Of a stretch of DNA of 64,000 bases, positions 53,827 through 63,220 are shown one piece after another. Each line of letters begins with the position of its first letter. The first letter of the stretch is position 1. The notes beneath the pieces were generated by a model. It was not told where the DNA came from. It worked only from the letters and a program-made list of their open reading frames with translations, and ran no database searches. Source of the DNA: Roseomonas indoligenes (GTDB lineage: Bacteria > Pseudomonadota > Alphaproteobacteria > Acetobacterales > Acetobacteraceae); NCBI RefSeq assembly GCF_017813365.1, contig NZ_JAGIZA010000015.1:62001-126000 (forward strand), in the 5' to 3' direction. The position numbers and the translations under genes are program-made.

Positions 53827-54549
53827 CTAAGGCCCTTCTTTGAAAGCAGCCACAACGTCCTGCATGACGAGCGCGCCGTATTCCGGCGTCATGTGCCGCA
53901 ATCCATGTTCAGCATGATCGAGCGCATAACGTGGCTCAGTGAAAGCCGGAGCTAGTACTGTTCCGTCGGGCTGAGTGATGACCTTTGCCCCGCTTGTCTC
54001 AGCAAGGGTCCTCAATGCCTCAGCATACGATTCAGCAACAAGTGGCAGGATGTCTGCTCCCCAACGACCGAACTTGTCAGTGTCCCTGATGCGAGGATTC
54101 GGCATCGGATCGGAGACCAGAACAACTGGTGCTTGTGTCAGCTTTCGCAACTGCCGCAACAGGTGAAGGGCGGGGGTATGGACCAGGGCGTCCCGCGCAG
54201 CCGCACGTAGAGCCGCACGTGATGCCGGCGCTTGGTTGGCGTTCACATGATCCGGCGGACGATGCCCAACGAAGACATCGGCGACGAAGCCGATGCCGAA
54301 ATATCCTACCAGCACGTATCCATCATAGTTCGCCGCAACACGGTCCAATCCGCCGGAAGTCGTGCTCATGTAACGTCGCGACTCGTCAGTGCTTGCAAAA
54401 AGGGCACCTTCCCGCACCACCATGTCCCCAAGGCCGTTTCCAGGCGCACCAAAGAACACCGCCTCGATCCCGCCCTTGTCGAAGCCGGGCGATTCCCAAC
54501 CGCCTTTGAGGGCTCCAAGATGAGAGTTACCGATCAGTGCGATGCGCAT
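53827..54549 (-). CDS. SGNH-hydrolase-like protein
   Basis: A 240-residue protein with GNSHLGALK at residues 7-15, in place of the GDS(L) block of SGNH hydrolases, with S9 the likely nucleophile. PVVLVSDPMPNPR matches a later block, and the C-terminal HGLRHMTPEYGALVMQDVV carries the expected His near the end. It may remove or add acyl groups on glycans. Its ATG shares one base with the stop of the GSCFA gene (TGATG), so the two are coupled. Confidence 0.68.
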   Translation of the reverse strand: MRIALIGNSHLGALKGGWESPGFDKGGIEAVFFGAPGNGLGDMVVREGALFASTDESRRYMSTTSGGLDRVAANYDGYVLVGYFGIGFVADVFVGHRPPDHVNANQAPASRAALRAAARDALVHTPALHLLRQLRKLTQAPVVLVSDPMPNPRIRDTDKFGRWGADILPLVAESYAEALRTLAETSGAKVITQPDGTVLAPAFTEPRYALDHAEHGLRHMTPEYGALVMQDVVAAFKEGP

Positions 54550-55601
54550 CAGCGGGCGAACGCCTCCAGGAGCACTTCCTCACACACGACATCGTCGCTT
54601 CGAGCCCGGGCGGGAGCCGCCGGGTTCTGCTCAATCTCGGGCGAGGAACTTCCGGTCCGGCCTTCGAAGAAGATCCGCATCACCGTCTCGACACCTTCCG
54701 GCGCCACGGCGCGGAGGGTGTCGTCGTAGAAGGTCCGGCCAAGGAAGGGTGTGCTGATGATCTCGTAGGAGGGGAAGTAGTCGATGTCATCAAACTCCTG
54801 CGTTAGCTGCCCTGCCACAGCGCGCAGGACGGATTTGGAGTAGATCGTCGCGGGCAGCACGTGGCTGCCACTTGCGGTGGCCGTGAGAGGCACGGGCGAC
54901 ACGGTGAGGAGGAACTTCAGCCCTGGCCTGTTCCGTAGCGCGATCTTCCTGAACGCCAGGAAGTCGGCCAGCACCTCCGCATGAGTGAAGTTGCGGAAGG
55001 AGCAGCGAGCGGGATCATAGCTTCCCGCGATCGTGCCTGGCGCCGTCGGAAAGATCCTACCCGTCTCCAGGTCCTCCCAAGCCTCGGTCAGGCCGAGCGT
55101 GAAGACAAAGACATCCGCCTGACGAAGAGCGCGGCGAACGGACTTTAGGTGGTGGCGGCGGTGCACCGCCACTTCCTCTGGGCTGTCGAGTCCCTCTGGC
55201 TCGACGGATGGGCGAATCGCGTCGAACCACCGGCCATCGCGTTCCCAGGCAATCGGCGGCCGTGGGAAGACACCGGTCGCCTCCTGCATGACCTGCAGGA
55301 GCTGGCGCGCCGTGTAAATGTTGCCGTAGCGAGCCGAGTAGAGGAGGTAACCGAAAGCCCTCGCCGTCTCCGGCTTCATGCGCCGCGGAGGTGGTTCAGT
55401 GTCGATCACGTTCTGCCCCCGGGCACGAAGGTGGCGTGCAATGTGCTGAGCAAAGCATGAACCTGCCGTCATCACCCTCATCTCTGGGGTGATCTCGAAC
55501 TTCGGCTGCCACAGGTCCGTGTCCCCGCCCAGCCAATCCTGGTTCCTTACGCCAGTCCGCCAGAATGCTCGACGTGGCAGGTTCTGGTAGGGAGAGCGCA
55601 T
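54549..55601 (-). CDS. GSCFA domain protein
   Basis: A 350-residue protein of the GSCFA family. The name-giving motif is TAGSCFAQHIARHL with S48. Conserved parts are LLYSARYGNIYTARQLLQ, VFVFTLGLTEAWED and LLTVSPVPLTATA. GSCFA proteins are SGNH-related and are found in capsule and polysaccharide loci, where they are proposed to act in acyl transfer or removal. It is the first gene of a two-gene unit with the SGNH-like gene, opposite in strand to the surrounding glycosyltransferases. Confidence 0.88.
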   Translation of the reverse strand: MRSPYQNLPRRAFWRTGVRNQDWLGGDTDLWQPKFEITPEMRVMTAGSCFAQHIARHLRARGQNVIDTEPPPRRMKPETARAFGYLLYSARYGNIYTARQLLQVMQEATGVFPRPPIAWERDGRWFDAIRPSVEPEGLDSPEEVAVHRRHHLKSVRRALRQADVFVFTLGLTEAWEDLETGRIFPTAPGTIAGSYDPARCSFRNFTHAEVLADFLAFRKIALRNRPGLKFLLTVSPVPLTATASGSHVLPATIYSKSVLRAVAGQLTQEFDDIDYFPSYEIISTPFLGRTFYDDTLRAVAPEGVETVMRIFFEGRTGSSSPEIEQNPAAPARARSDDVVCEEVLLEAFAR

Positions 55602-56065
55602 TGGTCCAACCTCCTGGCCGCACGATCAGAGTCGGGAAAAGTTGCACTGAATGCAAGCTCCTGGAGTCGACTGAAACACCTCGCCCTTACTTGCGGTTCG
55701 TCTCACAACGCTCGACATTGATCGAGATAAGAGAGAGGACGCGAGCACAGAGATTGTCTGAGTGCAGGCAGGGTCGTGATGGTGGCCAAAGCCACCTTCC
55801 CCTTCACCGGCCCGGGTCATATCGCTAACGGATAAAGCCCGGAGTGGCAGGCCTGGAAGGCAGCACCGAAGCACATCCTCTTCCAGCCGTCCGACAAGCA
55901 AGCTGTGCCTGTCAAATGGTCCGGTCGCTTCCGCATCTTCTCCCCTCCGCCATGCTCAAGGTACTGTCTCGCCGAGCTCCGCCCACCTTCGTCCTTACGA
56001 GACATCGGTGAGACGGCATCGAAATTGCGGCAATCTTCCGTCGCCAAAGGAGAGAAGACTTCTGG
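55602..56065. other. Divergent intergenic region
   Basis: A 464-base region between the divergent GSCFA gene and the unknown gene at 56066. It must hold promoters for both. I see no supported gene, tRNA or strong hairpin in it. AAAGGAGAGAAG near 56047 is the ribosome binding site of the downstream gene. Confidence 0.45.
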
Positions 56066-57133
56066 ATGACCATACGAAGGCTTCTGGATGCGGAATTGCT
56101 TCAGGGGTCCATCGCGCTCACGATCGAGATCGATCCAATGGCGTCCAAGGCGCATTCACGGCCGGACGCAATTCTGGGAAGAGTCTCATTCGAGTTCATT
56201 CGTTCTCTGACGGTCGACGCTGACCTGCATTTCAAATCTTTGGTTCTGGTTCGCGGCGCGACGTACCGCACGACCCTGCCAATTCCCCGGGCGGACGGCC
56301 CGTTGCGGGCTGTCCGTATCACAGCGGAACAGGCTGAAAACACGATCCTATTCGAGGAAGGTCTCGACAGCCGCCTCGCGCGCCTCTATCCGCTCGACGG
56401 GCCGGACTACGTTGATCTGCTAGCGAGCCATACCCGCAGGTGGGGCAGCGCGAATACCCGCTACTTCCTGGCAGAACAGGTCACGCGCTTCTTCGTGGAC
56501 CATCCGGAGCACCGCATCGGCGCGTCGTTGATCCAGGCATACAAGGCCGTCGAACTCGGGAAAGCCGGCCTCATCGAGGCAGCGCTCGGCATCAATCAAG
56601 CGGCATTCGGCTGGCTGGATACCCTGTCGGTCGATTGGCACCCCCGGCGCAACAGCGAGCACCTGGAAGTTTCGCTTCTAACGGCCAAGTGGCACCTCGA
56701 GCTTGCTGGGCGCGACATCCAGGCCTTCAGGGCGACGCTTCATCGGATGCTCACGCTCACGTCGACGCCGAAGGCGGACTACGCGACGCTCGCCTACTCC
56801 GCCTCCAAGTCACTCCTCCTCGGCGGATGGCTGGAGTGGCGACACGGCGACGAAGTGGCAGCCAAGCTCTTCTGGAATCAAACGGTGGCGATGTTCAAAC
56901 TGGCGGTTCGCGACGCTGACCCCTATCGCGCGGTCCTGTTCCGTGAACTGGAGCACAGTTTGAAGGCCGCCTGGCTGGCAGGCCTCTGCCTGCGCAATCT
57001 GGGCAAACGCCGGAACGACATGCCGACACTGGAGCAGATCATCGACAATGCTGTGAGGGTGCCGGGCAGGACCCGCCGACACCTTCAAACGATCCTGGAA
57101 GAGCTCTTGCCGCCAGTTGCCGTGATCGAATAG
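56066..57133 (+). CDS. Unknown helical protein in glycan locus
   Basis: A 355-residue soluble protein with no signal peptide or membrane segment. The first ~100 residues look beta-rich (SFEFIRSLTVDADLHFKSLV); the rest is helical with a repeat-like run (GLIEAALGINQAAFGWLDTL and AYSASKSLLLGGWLEWRHGD), reminiscent of TPR-type repeats. AAAGGAGAGAAG precedes the ATG. I do not recognise a family. Its position next to TPR and glycosyltransferase genes suggests a scaffold or partner protein, which is inference. Confidence 0.7.
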   Translation: MTIRRLLDAELLQGSIALTIEIDPMASKAHSRPDAILGRVSFEFIRSLTVDADLHFKSLVLVRGATYRTTLPIPRADGPLRAVRITAEQAENTILFEEGLDSRLARLYPLDGPDYVDLLASHTRRWGSANTRYFLAEQVTRFFVDHPEHRIGASLIQAYKAVELGKAGLIEAALGINQAAFGWLDTLSVDWHPRRNSEHLEVSLLTAKWHLELAGRDIQAFRATLHRMLTLTSTPKADYATLAYSASKSLLLGGWLEWRHGDEVAAKLFWNQTVAMFKLAVRDADPYRAVLFRELEHSLKAAWLAGLCLRNLGKRRNDMPTLEQIIDNAVRVPGRTRRHLQTILEELLPPVAVIE

Positions 57134-57405
57134 CGCCCTACGTCACGAATCGGGAACGATCTGCCGGTCTCGCACCGCCGGGGGATGCAGACCAGATGCC
57201 ACGTTCAACCGCGCCGCTGCGCTGATCGATACCGCAACGCCGAGGTTGCGTAGAACCTTGCGAAATCCTTGTAAGGCAGGGCGTCACTGGATATCAAATC
57301 GAGGGCATGGCCGTCCGCTCATGGCGCCGCTCCTGTGTTCGACGACCATGGTAGCGTCCGCCCGGAACGTCGCTCAAAGAGGCTGGATGGTTTAGGGGAG
57401 CGCGC

Positions 57406-58650
57406 ATGAATTCCTGGCGGAGATTACGGTTTCGTTTCAGCCAAGCGGCCATCGATGCAGGCCACAGCGTAGATTTCCTAAATGATGGCGCCATTCTCCT
57501 TCATCTCAAGCCGCGCGCGTCGGGCAAAGCCCTAGCGATCAACAGCAGAGCTTCGGACCAGTGGGACGAGGAGGTGCGCCTCGAGCTGACCGGGGCTGAG
57601 ATTCCCGATCAGCTTGAGGTGGACCTCCTCCATACCGAGAACGGCGTAACGATCTACCTGGCAGGTGAGCAGAGCACCGTGTTCTCACGGTGCGGCGACC
57701 TTCACCGCGCGACGAGCATCAGCACCCCCGCAACGATCGCCACGGAGGTAGAACCCGCCTCTCCCGCTTTGCCGCTGGTCACCCCGCGCATCGAGAGGAT
57801 CGCCTCTCCAGTTCCGCCGGAGCAGCACCCCGTGCCAACTGCTCGACCTCCGGCAACGGACGGCGTGGTGGAGCCTGCGATGCTGGCGGAACTCGTCAGG
57901 GCCGCGGCAGGCGCGAAGGACTGGGCGCGCGTCGCGGAGCTGGCGGCGGACCGGCCCGAAACACTCCAGGGCAACCGCCCGGCCGAGATTGACCTCGCGC
58001 GTGCATTGATCCAACTCGGGCGGGGCAAGGAGGCCGAGGCCGTTCTGCGCCGGCTCGGCATGAATGGGCCGCCCGACGAGGATGTCGCCTATCATCTCGG
58101 CCTCGCACTCCAGAAGCAGCACCGCTACGATGAGGCGCGTCAATTCTTCCTGCAGTGCTTAGCGGGGCACCCGAATGAGGCCCGATACGTCTTTGAGGCC
58201 GGCCGCACGACAGCCCAATGCGTGAACGGCGGATTTGGGAACTTCGAGCCACAGCCTACGCTCATCGACGAGGCGATTGATCTTCTGACACGGGCTGCAG
58301 GCCTCATGACCCGGGATGGCCGCCCGCATCGCGAGCTGGCCGCCATGCTTCAAGGCAAGGGGCTGTTGGAGGAGGCGCTTGCTGCGCTGGTCGAAGCCCA
58401 ACGCCGATCGCCGGCTATGACGGCGCTGTACCTCGAGCAGTCCCGGCTCCTCGTCCGGCTGGACCGGATCGAGGAGGCGCTTCACCAGGCCAGGCTGGCC
58501 GCGGCGGCGGACGAGAGCAACGATGCGGCGAGTTCCACGATCCGCATTCTCGAGCGATGGCTGGATGCGCGACGGGCCGGGCCGTTATCCACGGGAACGC
58601 TGACGGATCCACCCGGGCGAAGTAGGCCGGGTAGCAAGGTTCCGGCATGA
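57406..58650 (+). CDS. TPR repeat protein
   Basis: A 414-residue protein. The N-terminal ~100 residues are beta-rich (FLNDGAILLHLKPRASGKAL), followed by a Pro-rich linker and then TPR-type repeats from ~160, such as ALIQLGRGKEAEAVLRRLGM, YHLGLALQKQHRYDEARQFF and LVEAQRRSPAMTALYLEQSR. It is cytoplasmic. The stop overlaps the start of the GT4-GT9 gene (ATGA), so it is probably the binding partner of that enzyme, supplying as a separate chain the TPR part that is fused in the paralogue at 40734. Confidence 0.78.
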   Translation: MNSWRRLRFRFSQAAIDAGHSVDFLNDGAILLHLKPRASGKALAINSRASDQWDEEVRLELTGAEIPDQLEVDLLHTENGVTIYLAGEQSTVFSRCGDLHRATSISTPATIATEVEPASPALPLVTPRIERIASPVPPEQHPVPTARPPATDGVVEPAMLAELVRAAAGAKDWARVAELAADRPETLQGNRPAEIDLARALIQLGRGKEAEAVLRRLGMNGPPDEDVAYHLGLALQKQHRYDEARQFFLQCLAGHPNEARYVFEAGRTTAQCVNGGFGNFEPQPTLIDEAIDLLTRAAGLMTRDGRPHRELAAMLQGKGLLEEALAALVEAQRRSPAMTALYLEQSRLLVRLDRIEEALHQARLAAAADESNDAASSTIRILERWLDARRAGPLSTGTLTDPPGRSRPGSKVPA

Positions 58651-61025
58651 CTCCGCCATCCTCTGCCGTCCCGCAAAAGGCTGGCCGATCGGCCTGGCTC
58701 TCCCATCTCGCGACCCTGCCGGAATGGCTCGCCGCTCCCGGTGAGGTGCCACCGATTGAGGCATCCGCTGCGGCAGCAGCCACACCGGACCGAGCGGCTG
58801 TCATCGAGATCCACCAGGGCGGCGCCGTGCGTCAACGACTCTGGCGACGGGACTACCTTCGGCAGATCGTGGAATACGGCCTGGCCGACGATAGCATGGA
58901 CGCTTCCGCGCTGCTGACCCTGGCCGCGGAGAGGGCACGTGTCCACGGCTACGATGCAGGAAAGCCTTCCCCTCCTGCGCTCCCCTGCTCCGAAGAAGAC
59001 GCCGCGCGCGGAACCGTCCTGCTGGTCTCTCTTTTCGGCGTCGAGAAGTTCGGTGGGGCCGAGCATTTCCTCGAGCAGATGGCCGGACTGTACAAAACCA
59101 TGGGGTACACCCCGGTCATCGTCGGCCTGCGGGCCGAACGACGTGGCGAAACGGGCGATCGAAATGGGATCCGGTACGTCTTCGTCGCCGCCACGCCTGA
59201 AGCTCTCTTCCGCCTGGCCTGGCAGGAGCGGGCCTGCCTCGCGCATGTGGTTTCAGGCTTCGGCCACGAAGCGGTGGCGGCGCTCCGCTTCCAGCAGATC
59301 CGGCTCGTCTTCGGTATCCATTTCTGGCGAGAAATGTTCGAGCCGCCGACCGCTCATCTGGGCTACTACCCCGATTGCCCGGACGGATACGTTCCACGCC
59401 GGAACATGCAACTCCTGCTCATGGATGCCGACGCCGTCTACGTCAATTCGCCATTCGTCCAGAGCGTGGTCGAGACCACCTTCGGCGCCCGGCTGAACGT
59501 CATTCCATCCCTCCCCGCTGCTGCGGATACGAACCCGGCCTATCCTTTCTCGATTCCACCGCCGGACGAGCGTCCGATCGTCCTCCTTCCGAACAGCCGG
59601 TGGGACAAGGGGTTGGGGCTTCTGCTGGGCGTCGCCGCCCGGCTTCCGCAGATCTCGTTCGTTACCATCGCCTCCCAGTCGCCGCGGCAGCTTGCTCAAG
59701 CCCTGTGCACCGCAGCCGGCTTGCGTAACGTCACGGTCCTGGACAGGCAGGACACGTTGGATGCGCTCTACAGGCAGGCCCGCGTCGTGCTTACCCCAAG
59801 CTTCCAGTTCGTGGAGACATTCAGCCGCGTCGTGATGGAAGCACAGGCCCAGGGCGTTCCGGTGATCGGAGCCGACCGCGGAAACATCCCTTTCCTACTG
59901 AAGGATAGCGGCACCATTCTGCCGGAAAGCGCCGATCTATGGGCGGAGGAGATCCGACGCCTGTTCGAGGATCCGGAATATTGGCGAGCCCGTTCCGAGG
60001 CCGCGTTGCGGAATGCGGCCTCGATGGGCGTCCATCTCCAGGGAAACCGACTCTCCCGCCTTATCTCAGGGCTCGCGGCGCCGATGCTTGTCGGGGTGGG
60101 ATCGGGTGTCGGTAACGTCGTGCATACGACACCACTGATAAGGCGCTTGTCCCGCCATCTCGGCCGACGCATTGACGTGGTGGTCGCCGGGGATTCGCCG
60201 GGCGCGCTCGCCGTCGTCGCCAATCCCGATTATGTCAACCACGTGTTCCTGTTGAACGACGTTCCCGTTCGCCGCCAGTACGACACGGTTTTCCTGACAA
60301 ACAGCTTCGGGGAACTGCGGCCGGCATTCCGGGCGCGCCGTGTCGTGAGGTCCCGGGAATGGGATCGCTTTCATGCGGGCCACCGCCTCCATGAGACAGA
60401 GTTCAACCTCGAGGCTGCACGACAGCTTCTTGGTGTGGACTATGGGGCCGAAGATGCGCAGCACGCCTTCGTCGCCGGACTGCGCCCGCGACCGGGCCTT
60501 TCGGACCTGGTGGGCCTGCACGCGGGCTCCAAGGGCGGGACCTGGGGTGCGAAACGCTGGCCACACTTCGCTGAGCTGGCGGCCAGGCTCATGGCCTCTG
60601 GCCTGCGCGTGGCCTCCTTCGGCAGTGCCGAGGAGTACGTGGCGGGAACCATTGACCGTACCGGCGGCAGCGTCGAGGCGATGGCAACGGCGATGCAGGA
60701 TTGCGGCGCCTTCGTATCGAACGACAGCGGCGTTATGAACATCGCGAACGCCCTCCACATTCCGCTCCTGGCGCTCTTCGCGCCGACGGAAGCGAGGACG
60801 CGCGGCCCATTGGGGATCCGAAGCGTCAGCCTCGCCTTATCGAAGGCGTGTGCTCCTTGTGAGCTGGCCGGGCGGTCGGGCCCCTTCGTCCAGCGTCGCT
60901 GCCACTGCATTGGCGAGATAACGGTCGAGGCCGTGGAGGCGGCCGTCAGGCTCATGCTGGACACACAGGATACCTCCGTCGCGAGAGCGGCGCGACGGCC
61001 CGAATACGCCCACAAATCGCCGTGA
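58647..61025 (+). CDS. GT4-GT9 fusion glycosyltransferase
   Basis: A 792-residue enzyme and a paralogue of the C-terminal two-thirds of the protein at 40734. The GT4-like domain (~120-460) has LFGVEKFGGAEHFLEQMAG, FGIHFWREMFE and the E-x7-E motif in VETFSRVVMEA. The GT9-like domain (~470-770) has VGVGSGVGNVVHTTPL, LHAGSKGGTWGAKRWPHF and SNDSGVMNIANALHIPL. The same cysteine pattern ends it (CAPCELAG, CHCIGEI). It is coupled on both sides: ATGA with the TPR gene upstream and GTGA with the hydrolase downstream. Confidence 0.87.
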   Translation: MTPPSSAVPQKAGRSAWLSHLATLPEWLAAPGEVPPIEASAAAAATPDRAAVIEIHQGGAVRQRLWRRDYLRQIVEYGLADDSMDASALLTLAAERARVHGYDAGKPSPPALPCSEEDAARGTVLLVSLFGVEKFGGAEHFLEQMAGLYKTMGYTPVIVGLRAERRGETGDRNGIRYVFVAATPEALFRLAWQERACLAHVVSGFGHEAVAALRFQQIRLVFGIHFWREMFEPPTAHLGYYPDCPDGYVPRRNMQLLLMDADAVYVNSPFVQSVVETTFGARLNVIPSLPAAADTNPAYPFSIPPPDERPIVLLPNSRWDKGLGLLLGVAARLPQISFVTIASQSPRQLAQALCTAAGLRNVTVLDRQDTLDALYRQARVVLTPSFQFVETFSRVVMEAQAQGVPVIGADRGNIPFLLKDSGTILPESADLWAEEIRRLFEDPEYWRARSEAALRNAASMGVHLQGNRLSRLISGLAAPMLVGVGSGVGNVVHTTPLIRRLSRHLGRRIDVVVAGDSPGALAVVANPDYVNHVFLLNDVPVRRQYDTVFLTNSFGELRPAFRARRVVRSREWDRFHAGHRLHETEFNLEAARQLLGVDYGAEDAQHAFVAGLRPRPGLSDLVGLHAGSKGGTWGAKRWPHFAELAARLMASGLRVASFGSAEEYVAGTIDRTGGSVEAMATAMQDCGAFVSNDSGVMNIANALHIPLLALFAPTEARTRGPLGIRSVSLALSKACAPCELAGRSGPFVQRRCHCIGEITVEAVEAAVRLMLDTQDTSVARAARRPEYAHKSP

Positions 61026-62086
61026 ACGAGGTCAGGACCGTCTTTGATGGAGGAGGACTCCGGGTCAGGGTCGCCGATGGCAACGACAGCGACGTCGCTG
61101 TCGTGACCTTCGCGCCATGGCAACGGCAGCAGAACATAGCTGGCGAGGGCTTCGGCGAAGCCTTTCTTGCAGCGAACGGGATCGATGCGATCCATGTGAC
61201 ATGTGCACGGAACGACTGGTATCAGGCCGAGGCGATGGCGGCAGTGATCCCGACCATCAATGCTGTTCTGGGGGGCACTGGCCGGCGCCGTGTCGGCTAC
61301 GGATCGAGCATGGGAGGCTTTGCGGCCCTGACCTTCTCAGCCGCGCTCGGCCTAGATTCGGTGATCGCCCTCTCCCCACAGTATTCGGTAGATCGGCGGC
61401 TTGTCAGCTTCGAAACGCGCTGGGCCGACGATCTGGACACGCTGTGCTGGCGCTATCCGATGGCCGCAGGGCCTGGCGGAAGGGCAAAGTGGAACCTTCT
61501 TTACGACCCTTTCTCCGTCGATGCGCGGCATGTCGATCTGATCAGGGCGTTGCGGCCGGTGACGGAGTTCCGCCTACCCTTTTCGGGGCATCCCTCCGGG
61601 GACTTTCTGAAGCAGACTCGTCTGCTCTCGAAGATGGTGCTGACACTTCTCCGGAAAGATGCTGATCCCGCAAGCTTTCGATCAGCCGTTCGGTGCAAAC
61701 GCCGGCGCAGCGCGACCTACTGGCGACAGCTGGCCCGGGTTCTCGCTATAAGGCAGAACCCCGCGGCCGCGATGCGTGCCCTTACGCAGGCCGTGATGTT
61801 GGCACCGGCGAATCTTGACTACCAATATGCTCGAGGGCAGCTGGCAATGAAGCTGCGGGACTACAGCCTGGCGGTCTGGAGCTTCGAGGCGGCCGTAGCG
61901 GGTGCCCCGATGAACGCTCGATACCACTACAACCTTGCCCGGGCGCTCCGGGCGGCCGGGAAGCGTGAACCAGCCCTCGACGCCGTGCGGCAGGCCATTT
62001 TGCTCGACCCCCGCGATGAGTATTCCGGGCTCGTGGAACAACTCGTCAAAGCTGGCCGGAAACGCGGCCCTGCGACGACTTCCTAG
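61022..62086 (+). CDS. Alpha/beta-hydrolase-TPR fusion protein
   Basis: A 354-residue protein. The first ~235 residues form an alpha/beta-hydrolase-like domain with a G-x-S-x-G elbow at G94-Y... reading VGYGSSMGGFAAL (S96 as nucleophile), a candidate acid at D162 (LLYDPFSVDARH) and H190 (PFSGHPSGDFL). The last ~110 residues are TPR-like (AMRALTQAVMLAPANLDYQY and LARALRAAGKREPALDAVRQ). GTG start inside the upstream stop. A role as esterase or acyltransferase in glycan modification is plausible. It ends the TPR / GT4-GT9 / hydrolase operon. Confidence 0.76.
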   Translation: MNEVRTVFDGGGLRVRVADGNDSDVAVVTFAPWQRQQNIAGEGFGEAFLAANGIDAIHVTCARNDWYQAEAMAAVIPTINAVLGGTGRRRVGYGSSMGGFAALTFSAALGLDSVIALSPQYSVDRRLVSFETRWADDLDTLCWRYPMAAGPGGRAKWNLLYDPFSVDARHVDLIRALRPVTEFRLPFSGHPSGDFLKQTRLLSKMVLTLLRKDADPASFRSAVRCKRRRSATYWRQLARVLAIRQNPAAAMRALTQAVMLAPANLDYQYARGQLAMKLRDYSLAVWSFEAAVAGAPMNARYHYNLARALRAAGKREPALDAVRQAILLDPRDEYSGLVEQLVKAGRKRGPATTS

Positions 62087-62122
62087 GACCGGAGCTAGCC
62101 CCTTCAGGATCTGGCCGCCAAA

Positions 62123-63219
62123 TCAGAGAGCGTCGATACAGCACAGGAACCGGTCGATATCGACCGACCAGTTCTGGCTCAGCAGGCGTGTTGTCTCGCT
62201 CTCATAGGAACAATCGTAGAGCACGTGCCGGAAACCGGCGAGCATCGACAGATTGTACATGCAGGCCAAGTTCCGATGCGGCCAGTGGCTGAAGGGTATG
62301 ACCTCGACCACGGTGCAGGGCTGGCCACTGCGGAACAGCATGTTCGAGAGGCCAGCGCCATGCGTGGAGATGATCATCTCCGCCTCGCTGCAAAGCTGGG
62401 CCTGCTCTGCGACGGTCAGCTCTCCCATGACGACGCAGTCGAAGCCCCGCCGCGTCAGTTCGGCGCACAAGCGTTCCTCATCATGAAGAACCCTGGTGTT
62501 GGCGTCGCGGCGCGAGAGAAAAAGGCGGCGCGCACGGCCAGCCGGAGAGACCACGGATTGCGGGAAGAGCAGGACGTCCTGGGCAGGCAACACATGCCTG
62601 GACAGTCTGGGATCCGGCTCGAACCGCGTCGACACGGATGGCACCAACGCTTCCCGTGTGAAGGAGGGCCGCAGCAGAGGAACTGTTCTGGCAGGCAGTT
62701 GCGGGAAATGGTGGTGCAGGTCGTGGAATGGCATCTTCGGCCGGTTGACGCTGATCGTCTCCCCAGGATGGTCCTGGGCAAGGCGGGCCAGACGCGGCAT
62801 GCATTCCACAAGCCAATGATAATAGTTGTCCGCGGAGCGGGTGGTGCCGATAAGTGCCCGCTCGATCCAGGCATCCTTCCGGAAGACGGCGGCGAGGAAA
62901 TCGGCTGCCGGCTTGAGGCGCCCCGGCCGGACCACATCCTCCACTGCTTCCGTCTTGTACATGTTGAAGGACACCGGATCGACCAGCACGTCGTGCAGGG
63001 TGTTGACCCGTACGATCGGCTGCAGCGCCTGGCCATAATAGACGTGCGCCGGTAATGCCCCGCCAAGTCCTGCCTCGATGGAAACCCGCTCACCATCGGC
63101 CCACAGCTCTGGGCGCCGGACGGGAACGCTTCGATAGCTCGTCGCCTCGTCTGCGGCGTCCAGGAACTCGCGATACTTCCAGAATGAGGCTGGGAGGTCG
63201 GTGTCGATCGTCATTCCCA

Positions 63220-63220
<1 letters not shown>
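62123..63220 (-). CDS. GT61 family glycosyltransferase
   Basis: A 365-residue protein of the GT61 (DUF563) family. Diagnostic parts are ADNYYHWLVECMPRLARLAQ and EMIISTHGAGLSNMLFRSGQ, with RRLFLSRRDANTRVL between them. GT61 members transfer pentoses such as xylose or N-acetylglucosamine. The ATG at 63220 shares one base with the stop of the decarboxylase gene (TGATG), so the enzyme is probably made with a UDP-xylose source, consistent with a xylosyltransferase. That specificity is inferred from context. Confidence 0.86.

Noticed and set aside
55626-55901. Small minus-strand open frame in the divergent gap
   Set aside because: No family or ribosome binding site; the region is better explained as promoter DNA.
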